DNA of 64,000 nucleotides. Source: Clostridium aceticum (lineage in GTDB: Bacteria > Bacillota > Clostridia > Peptostreptococcales > Natronincolaceae). A program made the position numbers and the translations under genes. Below, in pieces: positions 25,179 to 34,922 of the stretch. Location of the stretch: contig NZ_CP009687.1 of NCBI RefSeq assembly GCF_001042715.1, positions 1,417,418 to 1,481,417 of the forward strand, in the 5' to 3' direction. The notes beneath the pieces are model-generated. The model had not been told where the DNA came from and searched no databases. It saw nothing but the letters and a program-made list of their open reading frames with translations. Within the stretch, counting starts at the first letter, position 1. Each line of letters opens with the position of its first letter.

Positions 25179-25679
25179 GTGAATAAAACAAGAGAGATAA
25201 CATTAATAAGCTTGTTAGCAGTGATCATTGCAATTTCAGGGTCCTTTAAAATACCGGGACCTTTACCGGGAACAGAATTTCAGTTGTCTGCACCTATAGC
25301 AGTGGCTATTGCAGTGTCTTTTGGATTCAAGAGATACATACTAGCCGGCATGATCGCTAGTGCCATTACTTTAACGCTTGGAACCCATACGATTATTAAT
25401 GTAGTGATTGCTATGGTATTTAGAGTTGTGGCGGGAGGAATCCTGCACTTCTTTAAGCCTAGATTTATATCTATTACTATTGCAGGGCCATTAGGATCTA
25501 TAGTGGCAAGGATGGTACTGGGATTGCTGTTGAAGAGTCCTATTGGTGTAATGATCATAGCAGGGTTGCCAGGAATGCTATATACTGCTATAACTGCTTG
25601 GTCTTTAAGTAAACTGCTGATTAAGATAAAAAGTTATACTCCTTTTAGAGAGATGTCCTATGAAGGAAAATCTATATAG
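25179..25679 (+). CDS. bioY: Biotin transporter S-component BioY
   Basis: A 166-residue membrane protein with about five or six hydrophobic segments, beginning with the ITLISLLAVIIAISGSFKI segment typical of BioY. The substrate-binding protein of an ECF transporter, it takes up biotin. The ATG at 25176 is followed at once by a stop in its frame; the working start is the GTG at 25179, 7 bp after AGGAGG. It lies 28 bp after bioB and overlaps bioW by 20 bp. The ECF energising genes are not here. Confidence 0.88.
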   Translation: MNKTREITLISLLAVIIAISGSFKIPGPLPGTEFQLSAPIAVAIAVSFGFKRYILAGMIASAITLTLGTHTIINVVIAMVFRVVAGGILHFFKPRFISITIAGPLGSIVARMVLGLLLKSPIGVMIIAGLPGMLYTAITAWSLSKLLIKIKSYTPFREMSYEGKSI

Positions 25680-26460
25680 TGTGAAAATGAGGGCCGCCAG
25701 AAAAGGAAAACATATTTCAGGCGGAGAGAAAATTGTCTTAGAACAAGAGGTAGAAAGTGTAGTGCAGCAACTAACAATAAGAGCGCTAGATCATAGTAAA
25801 GGTAGGCCAGATTTTATAAATATAACCATACAAAATATAGCGGATGAGACTATTGAATATATTGCCCCTCTAGATATAACAACGATTATGGTAGATGATT
25901 ATATTCAGGGAAGAGAATGTGCAGTGAAAGTACTGCAAAAAATTGGCTTATCCTATAAAGCCTCTCAAACAATACTCAATATATTAAAGACTTGCAATCC
26001 TATGAGAGGAGCAGTACTTCTAGATATTCACTCTTTAGAAAGGATTGAACCAGATAAAGACAGGGGATTGAGGGCTACCAACATTGATTGGAGCTTTAGA
26101 TTAAAAAAAGATTTAGATAGCGTATTAGAAAAAGAGGGCTTAAATAATAGTCATGTAAAAGAGGCGGTTGCACTTGCAAGCAAAGTTTCAAATGCTTCAG
26201 GCATTGTTGCTGAATTGTGCTGGTCAGATGACCCACATTATGTTACTGGTTATGTAGCATCTCAAAACACGGGCTATGTTAGAATCAGCAAATTAAAGGC
26301 TTTAGGGGATGCTACCGGTGGAAGAATCTTTTGCTTTGATGCATCAAAGACATCTATAGAAGCATGCATAGAATATTTACAAGAGAAAGTGACACTAGTC
26401 AATAAGCTACCAGCAGTAAAAGGTTGTATCTCCTATAAGGATTTTTCGGGGGAAACGTAG
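25660..26460 (+). CDS. bioW: 6-carboxyhexanoate-CoA ligase (pimeloyl-CoA synthetase)
   Basis: A 266-residue protein of the BioW family, which activates pimelate to pimeloyl-CoA, the first committed biotin precursor. Shared blocks with Bacillus BioW include YSVKMRAA, GKHISGGE, RGAVLLDIHS, HVKEALALASKVS-like text near residue 165, and AELCWSDDPHYVTGYVA. Its presence shows that this organism uses free pimelate rather than the BioC-BioH route. It overlaps bioY by 20 bp, and bioF starts at the base after its stop. Confidence 0.92.
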   Translation: MKENLYSVKMRAARKGKHISGGEKIVLEQEVESVVQQLTIRALDHSKGRPDFINITIQNIADETIEYIAPLDITTIMVDDYIQGRECAVKVLQKIGLSYKASQTILNILKTCNPMRGAVLLDIHSLERIEPDKDRGLRATNIDWSFRLKKDLDSVLEKEGLNNSHVKEAVALASKVSNASGIVAELCWSDDPHYVTGYVASQNTGYVRISKLKALGDATGGRIFCFDASKTSIEACIEYLQEKVTLVNKLPAVKGCISYKDFSGET

Positions 26461-27624
26461 ATGAGGTTTATAGATGAATACTTAAAGGATATAAAAGATA
26501 GAGGGTTATATAGGGAGTTTAAATTTTTTAGTGGTCCCCAAAGTAAATATATATCAATAAGGGATAGAAAAGTGTTATTAATGGCTTCTAATAATTACTT
26601 GGACCTATGTAATGATGATAGATTAAAGGAGGCAGCAGAGGCAGCAATTCGTACATATGGAGTAGGGTCAGGGGGATCTAGACTAACGACAGGAAGCTAT
26701 GAACTTCATGATCAACTGGAAAAGAAGATAGCTGATTTCAAGAATACAGAGGCAGCCATTCTTTTTAATACAGGATATATGGCAAATATAGGCACCATAA
26801 CAGCGATAGCAGATAAGGAATGGACTCTATTTAGTGATGCATTAAACCATGCAAGCATTATTGATGGATGCAGGTTAAGTGGGGCTAAGATTGTTGTCTA
26901 TAAGCATTGTGATATGGAGGACTTGCAGAAGAAAATAAAGGCTTATGAAGGCAATAAGAGACTCATTGTGACAGACGGCGTATTTAGTATGGATGGGGAC
27001 ATAGCACCATTAGATAAAATAATAGCGCTAGCTAAAGAAAATAACATCTTAACAATGGTTGACGATGCTCATGGTACAGGGGTTTTAGGTGACAATGGCA
27101 CAGGCTGTGTAGAATATTTCAATTTTAAGGAGCAGGTGGATATACAGGTAGGAACCCTTAGTAAAGCCCTTGCCAGTGAAGGAGGATTTGTGGTTGGCAG
27201 CAAAAGTCTGGTGACCTATTTAAGACATAAAGCTCGGAGTTTTATTTATTCAACTGCATTATCTCCAGCTACGATTGCAGTTTCATTGTGTTCTTTAGAT
27301 ATTGTAAAAAATGAAAAAAACAAAAGAATTAGACTTCTTGAGAATGCACAATGGTTTCAAGGGGAATTAAGGAAACTAGGATTTCGTGTTTTGGAAAGTA
27401 ATACAGCAATTATCCCACTTATTATAGGAAGTGCGGAAAAAGCTACAAAATTAAGTGAAAAATTGTTTAAAAAAGGTATTTTTATTACAGCAATTAGACC
27501 ACCTACTGTACCGGAGGATACTAGTCGATTGAGGATTACATTGATGGCTACTCACAGTAGGGAAGAACTCAAGCATGTTTTAGATAGTTTAAAAGAGGCA
27601 GGAATGGAATTAGGTATTATCTAG
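26461..27624 (+). CDS. bioF: 8-amino-7-oxononanoate synthase
   Basis: A 387-residue PLP enzyme that joins pimeloyl-CoA and alanine. Key stretches are NNYLDL, GVGSGGSRLTTGSYELHDQLE, DGVFSMDGDIAPL, VDDAHGTGVLG and the PLP-lysine segment GTLSKALASEGGF. The start abuts the bioW stop with GGGGGAAAC as ribosome site. Close relatives include 2-amino-3-ketobutyrate CoA ligase, but the operon fixes the biotin role. Confidence 0.92.
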   Translation: MRFIDEYLKDIKDRGLYREFKFFSGPQSKYISIRDRKVLLMASNNYLDLCNDDRLKEAAEAAIRTYGVGSGGSRLTTGSYELHDQLEKKIADFKNTEAAILFNTGYMANIGTITAIADKEWTLFSDALNHASIIDGCRLSGAKIVVYKHCDMEDLQKKIKAYEGNKRLIVTDGVFSMDGDIAPLDKIIALAKENNILTMVDDAHGTGVLGDNGTGCVEYFNFKEQVDIQVGTLSKALASEGGFVVGSKSLVTYLRHKARSFIYSTALSPATIAVSLCSLDIVKNEKNKRIRLLENAQWFQGELRKLGFRVLESNTAIIPLIIGSAEKATKLSEKLFKKGIFITAIRPPTVPEDTSRLRITLMATHSREELKHVLDSLKEAGMELGII

Positions 27625-27654
27625 TTTATAAGTGTGCTGAAAGGAGGCAGGACT

Positions 27655-28368
27655 TTGGGAAAAGGACTGTTTATCGTAGGAACAGATACTGATATAGGAA
27701 AGACCTTTGTTACAGCAGGAATGACCCATCTTTTAAGGAAAAACAGTTTTAAAGCAATAAGTTTTAAACCAGTACAAAGTGGAGGGATCCTTAAAAATGA
27801 CAAGTTAGTAGCTACAGATGCAGCCTTCGCAAAGGAAGTAGCTGCCATAGAGGAAGAGGATGTTGTCATGAATAGTTACTGCCTAAAGGAGGCAGTATCG
27901 CCTCATATAGCTGCTGAACAGGAGAAGGTGAAGATCGATATTAATAAAATCATTGATGATTATGAGAGGTTGAAGGCAGCCTATGATTATGTGCTGGTAG
28001 AAGGTGCAGGTGGGGTGGTGGTACCGTTGATTAGGGATCGATACTATATTTACGACATGATCAGGGATTTTAATGTTCCTGTTGTAGTTGTTGCAAGGGC
28101 TGGAGTAGGAACGATTAATCATACTGCACTAACGGTGGATTTTCTTAAGAAACTAGGGGTGGAGATAAAGGGATTTGTGATCAATCAATATCATGGAAGC
28201 TATTACGAAAAAGATAACATAGAAGTGATTAAGAAGATTACAGGACTAAATGCTGTAGCTATCATTCATAAAATTGATTTAAAAGAAGAGCAGGAAGCTG
28301 TGATCAATATAAGAAAAATCTTTGAAAAAAGTTTAACAGTAGAAGGGGTTTTGAATTTGTTTGATTAA
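27655..28368 (+). CDS. bioD: Dethiobiotin synthetase
   Basis: A 237-residue P-loop ligase that closes the ureido ring of dethiobiotin. GTDTDIGKTFVTAGM is the nucleotide-binding loop; KPVQSG and VEGAGGVVVPL follow. The likely start is TTG 27655, 7 bp after AAAGGAGG, giving MGKGLFIVGTDTD; the GTG at 27634 has no ribosome site. It follows bioF by 30 bp. Repeat copy C separates it from bioA. Confidence 0.9.
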   Translation: MGKGLFIVGTDTDIGKTFVTAGMTHLLRKNSFKAISFKPVQSGGILKNDKLVATDAAFAKEVAAIEEEDVVMNSYCLKEAVSPHIAAEQEKVKIDINKIIDDYERLKAAYDYVLVEGAGGVVVPLIRDRYYIYDMIRDFNVPVVVVARAGVGTINHTALTVDFLKKLGVEIKGFVINQYHGSYYEKDNIEVIKKITGLNAVAIIHKIDLKEEQEAVINIRKIFEKSLTVEGVLNLFD

Positions 28369-28396
28369 GTATTGAATCTAAAATCAATAAACAAAG

Positions 28397-28555
28397 TCAT
28401 AGATAACAACTCAAGCTAATTATTTCAAAAAATCCTCTCAAGTTGTTATCCTGAGCATAGCGAAGGATCTTGCAATAGGGAAGAAGCTTGTTGCTCTGAA
28501 TCAGACTATAGAAAGATTTTTAAACGACAAATTATGATCTAAATTAACGCTAATG
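28397..28555. repeat. MITE-like repeat, copy C (inverted, diverged)
   Basis: On the minus strand this stretch reads CATTAGCGTTAA, then CATAATTTGTC, as copy B does at 35292, and ends near 28397 in a CTATGA-type flank shared with copies A and B. The interior differs and carries CCTGAGCATAGCGAAGGATC, a sequence type common in intergenic repeats of clostridia. It fills most of the bioD-bioA gap. Confidence 0.55.
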
Positions 28556-28589
28556 TAAAAAAAGTTGAGCTGTACAAGGAGAAGATAGA

Positions 28590-29942
28590 ATGAGTGAGAT
28601 GAGGAATTTTCAAAAGAGGGATTTAAAGTACATTTGGCATCCTTGTTCACAAATGAAGGATTATGAAACTTTCCTTCCTATTGTCATCAAGCGGGGAGAA
28701 GGGGTATTTCTTGAAGACATGGATGGAAAGAAGTACTTAGATGCAGTATCATCATGGTGGGTAAATTTGTTTGGACATTCCAATCAACGAATAAATGATG
28801 CATTATATACCCAAGCCAACAAATTAGAACACGTTATTTTTTCAAACTTTTCTCATGAGCCTGCTATAGCCTTAGCAGAGAAAATCATTGGAGTTTCACC
28901 GAAGGGTCTAAGTAAAGTGTTTTTTGGCGACAATGGCTCTTCAGCCGTAGAAATTGCCTTAAAGCTTAGTTTTCAATATCATCAGCAAATTGGTAAAACC
29001 AAGAAAACAAAATTTGCAGCCTTAACAGATGCCTACCATGGAGAGACTATAGGTGCACTTTCTGTAGGAGGTGTGGATTTATATAATAAAATATATAAAC
29101 CACTACTTCTAGATGTTACTAGAGTGCAGGGACCAGACTGTTTCAGATGTGCATATGGAAGAAATAGAGATGATTGTAGTGTTGAATGCTTTCAGCATAT
29201 GGAAAAAACAATCGAAGAACAACATGAAGGAATCACTGCCATGATCATAGAGCCGATGGTACAGGCGGCGGCTGGCATGAAAATATATCCTGCAGAATAT
29301 CTTAAAAAGTTGAGAAAATTATGTGATAAATATGATATAAACCTCATTGCGGATGAAATAGCGGTTGGATTTGGAAGAACGGGAGAAATGTTTGCCTGTA
29401 ATCATGCTGGTATTTCCCCAGACATCATGTGTGTATCTAAAGGATTAACAGCAGGCTATTTGCCTTTGTCTTTAACCATGATGTCAGATAAAATCTATGA
29501 TGCCTTTTATGATGATTATCCTACTATGAAGGCGTTTTTACATAGTCATAGTTATTCAGGCAATCCCCTTGGCTGTGCTGTTGCTGTAGAAACCCTAAAG
29601 ATATTTGAGGAAGAAAATATCATAGAGAAAAATAAAGTAAAATCGAAATTATTAAAAATAAAGGTTCAGGAAATGATAGAAGATCTTCCTTATGTAGGAG
29701 AATTTAGGCAAATTGGAATGATTGGAGCTATTGAGCTAGTGAAGGATCAAACAACTAAGGAAGAGTTTGATTGGAGGCGGCGTGTAGGATACGAAATATA
29801 TAAAATAGCTGTTCAAAAGGGTGTTTTATTAAGAGCTTTAGGAAATATTATTTATTTTATGCCGCCTTATGTAATAAACGATGATGAGATTCAATTGATG
29901 ATTAAAGTAGCAAGGGACTCTATTTTAGCGTACTTCAGCTAA
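28590..29942 (+). CDS. bioA: Adenosylmethionine-8-amino-7-oxononanoate aminotransferase
   Basis: A 450-residue class III aminotransferase that uses S-adenosylmethionine to make 7,8-diaminopelargonate. Typical pieces are [38 protein letters not shown], the [14 protein letters not shown] segment, [12 protein letters not shown] and the PLP-lysine [21 protein letters not shown] sits upstream of the ATG. It is separated from bioD by about 220 bp that include a repeat but no clear terminator, so it may still be co-transcribed. Confidence 0.93.
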   Translation: MSEMRNFQKRDLKYIWHPCSQMKDYETFLPIVIKRGEGVFLEDMDGKKYLDAVSSWWVNLFGHSNQRINDALYTQANKLEHVIFSNFSHEPAIALAEKIIGVSPKGLSKVFFGDNGSSAVEIALKLSFQYHQQIGKTKKTKFAALTDAYHGETIGALSVGGVDLYNKIYKPLLLDVTRVQGPDCFRCAYGRNRDDCSVECFQHMEKTIEEQHEGITAMIIEPMVQAAAGMKIYPAEYLKKLRKLCDKYDINLIADEIAVGFGRTGEMFACNHAGISPDIMCVSKGLTAGYLPLSLTMMSDKIYDAFYDDYPTMKAFLHSHSYSGNPLGCAVAVETLKIFEEENIIEKNKVKSKLLKIKVQEMIEDLPYVGEFRQIGMIGAIELVKDQTTKEEFDWRRRVGYEIYKIAVQKGVLLRALGNIIYFMPPYVINDDEIQLMIKVARDSILAYFS

Positions 29943-30308
29943 AATCCATAGTTAGATCGCTGAGTTTCTTTCTACTGCAGTTTTAAAATGTCTGTAAAAA
30001 TATTCAGAAGGGTATAAAAATTTTATGGTTGCTAGGAATGGAAAAAACATATTATATGGAGAAAATTGGCACATTAATACCTTCCTACGTAACCCCACTC
30101 AGTAGATATTTCTGGGTTGTTGGGTCACCAGTCATTTCCAACCAAAAAATTCGCATTATAAAACTGCATATTACAAATTCTATATTGACAGGTATTTACT
30201 ACAAAATGTATAATTATAAGAAATGTTTTATTTTTATGAGTATATTCGTATGCAATAATTCATAATATTTCTATGCAGAAAAAATAATGAGGAAAAGAGG
30301 TATTACTT
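29943..30308 (+). promoter_or_regulatory. carB upstream region: promoter and possible ARG box
   Basis: No convincing gene lies here. TTGACA at 30185-30190 and TATAAT at 30209-30214 with an 18-bp spacer and a TG extension form a strong promoter. ATGCAATAATTCATA at 30250-30264, about 35 bp downstream of the expected start, resembles an ArgR/AhrC box. GGTTGCTAGGAATG near 30027 could pair imperfectly with CATTTCCAACC near 30134, but lies upstream of the promoter. Confidence 0.5.
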
Positions 30309-33300
30309 ATGCCAAAGCGTTTAGACATTAACAAGATTATGATCATTGGTTCAGGACCAATTATCATTGGACAAGCTGGTGAATTCGATTATTCAGGTAC
30401 ACAGGCCTGCAAAGCCCTTAGAAACCTAGGTTATGAGATTGTATTAGTAAATTCTAACCCTGCCACTATTATGACTGATCCAGGTACCGCTGATGCAACC
30501 TATATTGAACCCCTTAATGTAAAAAGATTAACGGAGATTATTGAGAAGGAACGACCTGATGCATTATTACCAAACTTAGGAGGGCAATCAGCTCTAAACC
30601 TTAGTATAGAATTAGAGAAAGCTGGTGTGTTGAAAAAGTACGCAGTAAAGGTCATCGGTGTTCAGTTAGATGCTATAGAAAGAGGCGAAGACCGTATCGT
30701 ATTTAAAGAAGCCATGAAAAAGCTGGGTATTGAAATGCCTAAAAGTGAACCTGCCTATAGTGTAGAGGAAGCGGAAGAAATCGCTAAGAAGCTTGGTTTT
30801 CCTGTGGTTATAAGACCTGCCTATACGATGGGGGGCACAGGCGGTGGACTTGTCTATAATATTGATGAGCTAAGACTGATTGCTAAGCGTGGAATTGCGG
30901 CAAGTATTGTAGGTCAAATTCTTGTAGAAGAATCTGTTTTAGGCTGGGAAGAACTAGAATTAGAAGTAGTTCGAGATGCCAATAATAAAATGATAACAGT
31001 ATGTTTCATAGAAAATGTTGATGCTATAGGTGTGCATACGGGAGATTCTTTTTGTACAGCTCCTATGCTAACCATTAGCCAAGAATTACAACAGCGTTTA
31101 CAAAAACATGCTTATGATATAGTAGAATCCATTGGAGTAATTGGAGGGACAAATGTACAATTTGCCCATGATCCTAAAACAGATCGTATCGTGGTTATTG
31201 AGATAAATCCACGTACTTCTCGATCCTCTGCTCTAGCTTCAAAAGCTACAGGATTTCCAATAGCACTTATCTCTGCTATGTTAGCCGCTGGTTTAACACT
31301 AGATGAGATTCCCTACTGGAGAGATGGTTCGTTAGATAAATATACACCATCAGGAGACTATGTAGTTGTAAAATTTGCTCGTTGGGCTTTTGAAAAGTTT
31401 AAAGGAGCTGAAGATAAACTAGGAACGCAAATGAAGGCTGTTGGAGAAGTTATGAGTATAGGTAAAAACTATAAGGAAGCCTTTCAAAAAGCCATTCGTT
31501 CCCTTGAAATAGGACGATATGGTCTAGGGTTTGCCAAGGATTTTAACAAACGTACACTAGAGGAGTTAATGGCATTACTAGCAGAGCCCTCCAGTGAACG
31601 TCAGTTTATCATGTATGAAGCCCTACGCAAAGGAGCCACAGTTGATGAACTTCATCGTTTAACCCATATTAAAGCATGGTTTATTGAACAAATGAAGGAG
31701 TTAGTATCATTAGAAGAAGAGATATTAAAATACAAAGATGCTCAATTACCGGATGATTTATTAATTGGCGCAAAAAAAGACGGCTTTGCTGATCGCTATC
31801 TAGCTAAACTGCTAAACCTGCCAGAGCAGGAAATTAGAAGTCGCCGTACTGCTTTAGGCGTAGTAGAAGGATGGGAACCAGTACCTGTAAGTGGTGTGGA
31901 GGATGCTGCATATTATTATTCCACATACAATGCAGAGGATAAAACCACTGCTAGTAATAAGCCAAAGGTTATGGTTTTAGGTGGAGGTCCTAACCGAATT
32001 GGACAAGGGATTGAGTTTGACTACTGCTGTGTACATGCGGCATTTGCCTTAAGGGATATGGGCTTTGAAACCATTATTGTTAATTGTAATCCTGAAACAG
32101 TTTCTACAGATTATGATACATCAGATAAGTTATATTTCGAACCTCTTACTGTAGAGGATGTTTTAAGTATTTATGAAAAAGAAAAACCTATCGGGGTGAT
32201 TGTACAATTTGGAGGTCAAACGCCTTTAAATATTGCTGGAGAACTTGAAAAAGCAGGGGTGAGGATTCTAGGTACAGCACTAGATGCCATCGACCTTGCT
32301 GAAGATCGAGACAGATTCAGAAACATGATGGAGAAATTAGAAATACCAATGCCAGAATCCGGTATGGCAAGTAATCTTGAAGAAGCGATTTCTATTGCCA
32401 CTGCTATTGGTTATCCACTGATGGTAAGACCTTCTTATGTTTTGGGAGGACGAGGAATGGAGATTGTACATGACGAAGAAATGCTTTGTCAATATATTAA
32501 TGCAGCAGTAGACATCACTCCTGAAAAGCCTATTTTGATTGATAAGTTTCTTGATAACGCTATTGAAGCTGAAGCAGATGCAATTTCTGATGGCGTAGAT
32601 GCTTTCGTACCTGCAGTGATGGAACATATAGAATATGCAGGGGTTCATTCAGGAGATTCCGCTTGCGTAATACCTACAATTAGTATTCCTGAAAAGCACT
32701 TAACAACTATCAACGAATATACGAAAAAAATAGCAAAAGAATTAAAGGTAGTAGGTCTAATGAATATACAGTACGCTATTGCAAATGATCGTGTCTATGT
32801 GTTGGAAGCGAATCCAAGGGCATCTCGAACTGTTCCACTGGTTTCAAAGATATGTAATATATCTATGGCTCGTATTGCTACTGAAATCATGATGTCTGGT
32901 GAAACAGGAAAAAAACCTGCTGTATCTAGTATGAAGACTGGAAATATTCCACATTACGGAGTAAAAGAAGCTGTATTTCCTTTTAATATGTTCCATGAGG
33001 TAGATCCTGTATTAGGACCAGAAATGCGATCTACTGGTGAGGTTTTAGGAATAGCTGATTCCTTCGGGTTAGCTTTCTTCAAGGCTCAGGAGGCAACACA
33101 AGGGTTATTGCCTACCTCTGGTACGGTTTTAATCAGTGTAAGAAAAGAAGACCGACAGGATGTGCTGCAGGTAGCTCGTAAATTTGATGAACTAGGCTTT
33201 GAAATAAAAGCAACTGAGGGAACAAATAATTTCTTAAGAGAAAACGGTGTAGCATCTACAGTGATTAAAAAGTTATATGAAGGCAGACCAAATATTATGG

Positions 33301-33530
33301 ACAGTGTAACCAACAAGGAGATTCATTTAATTATTAATACACCAACTGGAGTGTTGAGTGAAAAGGATGATTCTTATATAAGAAAGGCTGCTATCAAGCA
33401 TAAAGTTCCATATATTACGACGATTGCTGCTGCCAGTGCCACTGCTAAAGGGATTGAAGCTTATAGAGAAGCCTTTGAAAATAAAGGTGAGATGAAGTCT
33501 CTTCAAGGCTATCATTTAGGTATTAAATAA
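30309..33530 (+). CDS. carB: Carbamoyl-phosphate synthase large subunit
   Basis: A 1073-residue protein with two ATP-grasp halves, beginning IMIIGSGPIIIGQAGEFDYSGTQA and, in the second half, VMVLGGGPNRIGQGIEFDYC; both nucleotide-binding sets are complete. The C-terminal region is an MGS-like allosteric domain. It makes carbamoyl phosphate for arginine and pyrimidine synthesis from ammonia delivered by CarA. No carA lies next to it in the window, which is unusual. An ArgR-like box in its leader suggests arginine control. Confidence 0.95.
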   Translation: MPKRLDINKIMIIGSGPIIIGQAGEFDYSGTQACKALRNLGYEIVLVNSNPATIMTDPGTADATYIEPLNVKRLTEIIEKERPDALLPNLGGQSALNLSIELEKAGVLKKYAVKVIGVQLDAIERGEDRIVFKEAMKKLGIEMPKSEPAYSVEEAEEIAKKLGFPVVIRPAYTMGGTGGGLVYNIDELRLIAKRGIAASIVGQILVEESVLGWEELELEVVRDANNKMITVCFIENVDAIGVHTGDSFCTAPMLTISQELQQRLQKHAYDIVESIGVIGGTNVQFAHDPKTDRIVVIEINPRTSRSSALASKATGFPIALISAMLAAGLTLDEIPYWRDGSLDKYTPSGDYVVVKFARWAFEKFKGAEDKLGTQMKAVGEVMSIGKNYKEAFQKAIRSLEIGRYGLGFAKDFNKRTLEELMALLAEPSSERQFIMYEALRKGATVDELHRLTHIKAWFIEQMKELVSLEEEILKYKDAQLPDDLLIGAKKDGFADRYLAKLLNLPEQEIRSRRTALGVVEGWEPVPVSGVEDAAYYYSTYNAEDKTTASNKPKVMVLGGGPNRIGQGIEFDYCCVHAAFALRDMGFETIIVNCNPETVSTDYDTSDKLYFEPLTVEDVLSIYEKEKPIGVIVQFGGQTPLNIAGELEKAGVRILGTALDAIDLAEDRDRFRNMMEKLEIPMPESGMASNLEEAISIATAIGYPLMVRPSYVLGGRGMEIVHDEEMLCQYINAAVDITPEKPILIDKFLDNAIEAEADAISDGVDAFVPAVMEHIEYAGVHSGDSACVIPTISIPEKHLTTINEYTKKIAKELKVVGLMNIQYAIANDRVYVLEANPRASRTVPLVSKICNISMARIATEIMMSGETGKKPAVSSMKTGNIPHYGVKEAVFPFNMFHEVDPVLGPEMRSTGEVLGIADSFGLAFFKAQEATQGLLPTSGTVLISVRKEDRQDVLQVARKFDELGFEIKATEGTNNFLRENGVASTVIKKLYEGRPNIMDSVTNKEIHLIINTPTGVLSEKDDSYIRKAAIKHKVPYITTIAAASATAKGIEAYREAFENKGEMKSLQGYHLGIK

Positions 33531-33565
33531 AGATTTACTTCATAAAAACCAAGAAAACCCTAAAA

Positions 33566-33607
33566 CAACCTGACTCCTATTGAAGGGAAGTCAGGTTGCT
33601 TTTATTT
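33566..33607 (+). terminator. Terminator after carB
   Basis: CAACCTGACT at 33566-33575 pairs perfectly with AGTCAGGTTG at 33589-33598, then CTTTTATTT. Confidence 0.85.
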
Positions 33608-33750
33608 GGAAATATGTTCAATTGATATTTTGTAAATATTTTATCGTCTCTTTCCTCTATAATAAGGGTAATATATAAAAAGTTTTATTGCAACTTATGT
33701 ATAAAAATATTTCATAAAAAAAGGTATAAAGGATAGAAAGGAAGAATTAA

Positions 33751-34155
33751 ATGATTGAAGTAGTAGCAGCCATCATTAAAAATCAAGAGGAAGAAATTTT
33801 GATTGCCAAAAGAAAAGAAGGTAAGGTTTTAGCAGGCTTTTGGGAGTTTCCCGGAGGTAAGGTGGAGGAGGGGGAAGAGCCAGAAATCAGTTTGCAAAGA
33901 GAGCTGTTAGAAGAAATGAACCTGCAAATTCAAGTAGAAGCCTACTATGCTACCAATATACATGATTATGGTAATATTAAAATTAAGTTAATTGCCTATT
34001 TAGCTAAAATTTTGATGGGAGATATGCAACTAAAGGATCATGATGAGGTTTTATGGATAAAACCCCAAGAGTTACAAAACTATGTTTTTGCACCAGCGGA
34101 TGTTCCCTTTGTAAAGCAATTGATAGAAGAAACTAACATAGATGTGCGCCCCTAA
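33751..34155 (+). CDS. Nudix hydrolase, MutT-like
   Basis: A 134-residue single Nudix domain. The Nudix box is complete (GGKVEEGEEPEISLQRELLEEM), preceded by GFWEFP, which is typical of MutT/8-oxo-dGTP hydrolases and CTP-type relatives. The C-terminal half reads VLWIKPQELQNYVFAPAD, also as in MutT. It probably cleans oxidised nucleotides in the cytoplasm. GAAAGGAAG precedes the start. A second Nudix gene lies 127 bp downstream, beyond an inverted-repeat element. Confidence 0.85.
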   Translation: MIEVVAAIIKNQEEEILIAKRKEGKVLAGFWEFPGGKVEEGEEPEISLQRELLEEMNLQIQVEAYYATNIHDYGNIKIKLIAYLAKILMGDMQLKDHDEVLWIKPQELQNYVFAPADVPFVKQLIEETNIDVRP

Positions 34156-34231
34156 ATTTTAATATACTAAGGGCTACATTTGCAGCCTGCGGTTTTGAGG
34201 CGAAACCGTAGACCGTGTATATTAAAATTTA
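34153..34231. repeat. 79-bp nested inverted repeat between the Nudix genes
   Basis: TAAATTTTAATATAC at 34153-34167 is the perfect complement of 34217-34231. Inside it CTGCGGTTT at 34187-34195 pairs with AAACCGTAG at 34203-34211. The left end overlaps the stop of the first Nudix gene. It could be a small palindromic mobile element or an RNA hairpin. Confidence 0.7.
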
Positions 34232-34282
34232 ACTTTAGAAGCGCATATCTATAAGACAAATTAAGAGGGAGGGGATGAAAAC

Positions 34283-34780
34283 ATGAGGTTTGAATTTTGT
34301 CCCAAATGTGGTGGTAAATTATCCATCAATGATGTTAAGGAGATAAACAAGCCTAAATGTGTTGACTGTGGATTCGTTTTTTATCAAAACCCTATTGTAG
34401 GCGTAGCTGCAATTGTTTTACAGGAGGGGAAAGTGTTATTAGGAAAAAGAAATAGTAGTTATAGTGGAACATGGTGTATTCCCTGTGGCTATGTTGAATG
34501 GGATGAAGATGTCTATGAGGCGGTGGCTAGGGAGTTCCAAGAAGAGACAGGGCTTCATATCAAAACCAAAGAGATCTTTCACGTGTTGTCTAATTTTCAT
34601 AATCCTAAGCAGCATACAGTAGGTATATGGTTTTTAGCTGAGGTAGTGGATGGAAGCTTAGCAGCAGGAGATGATTTAGATAAGGTGGATTATTTTTACT
34701 ATGAGGATATACCAGTACTAGCCTTTCCAACAGATCGAATAGTGATAGATAAATTATATGAATTAGGACTTATAAAGTAA
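34283..34780 (+). CDS. Nudix hydrolase with N-terminal zinc ribbon
   Basis: A 165-residue protein with an N-terminal CxxC...CxxC ribbon (CPKCGG near residue 7, CVDCG near 31) followed by a Nudix domain; GYVEWDEDVYEAVAREFQEETG is the Nudix box. The layout resembles NudC/NADH-pyrophosphatase-type proteins and several ADP-ribose or nucleotide-sugar hydrolases. The substrate cannot be told from sequence. AGAGGGAGGGG precedes the ATG. Confidence 0.85.
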   Translation: MRFEFCPKCGGKLSINDVKEINKPKCVDCGFVFYQNPIVGVAAIVLQEGKVLLGKRNSSYSGTWCIPCGYVEWDEDVYEAVAREFQEETGLHIKTKEIFHVLSNFHNPKQHTVGIWFLAEVVDGSLAAGDDLDKVDYFYYEDIPVLAFPTDRIVIDKLYELGLIK

Positions 34781-34784
34781 ACTC

Positions 34785-34873
34785 GTTTCAGCAAGCTGAA
34801 ACATTGGGGAATCAAGTGGAGAGTCTACTCCACCTGATTTGAAAAGCCCACCTACGCTAACGCTTAGAGGTGG
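34785..34873 (+). repeat. Three tandem hairpins, possible IS200/IS605-type end relic
   Basis: Hairpin 1 pairs GTTTCAGC (34785-34792) with GCTGAAAC (34795-34802). Hairpin 2 pairs AATCAAGTGGAG (34810-34821) with 34828-34839. Hairpin 3 pairs CCACCT (34848-34853) with AGGTGG (34868-34873) and holds ACGCTAACGCTTAG in its loop, a motif I associate with IS200/IS605-type ends in clostridia. Part of it recurs at 49870. No transposase is present. Confidence 0.5.
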
Positions 34874-34922
34874 AGGTCTTAATCTTAAAAGAAAAAAATC
34901 AGATAAAGAAAGGATGGATAGC

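Noticed and set aside
30029-30265. 78-codon open frame upstream of carB
   Set aside because: It lacks a good ribosome site, has no recognisable composition or motif, and overlaps the carB promoter (TTGACA/TATAAT at 30185-30214).
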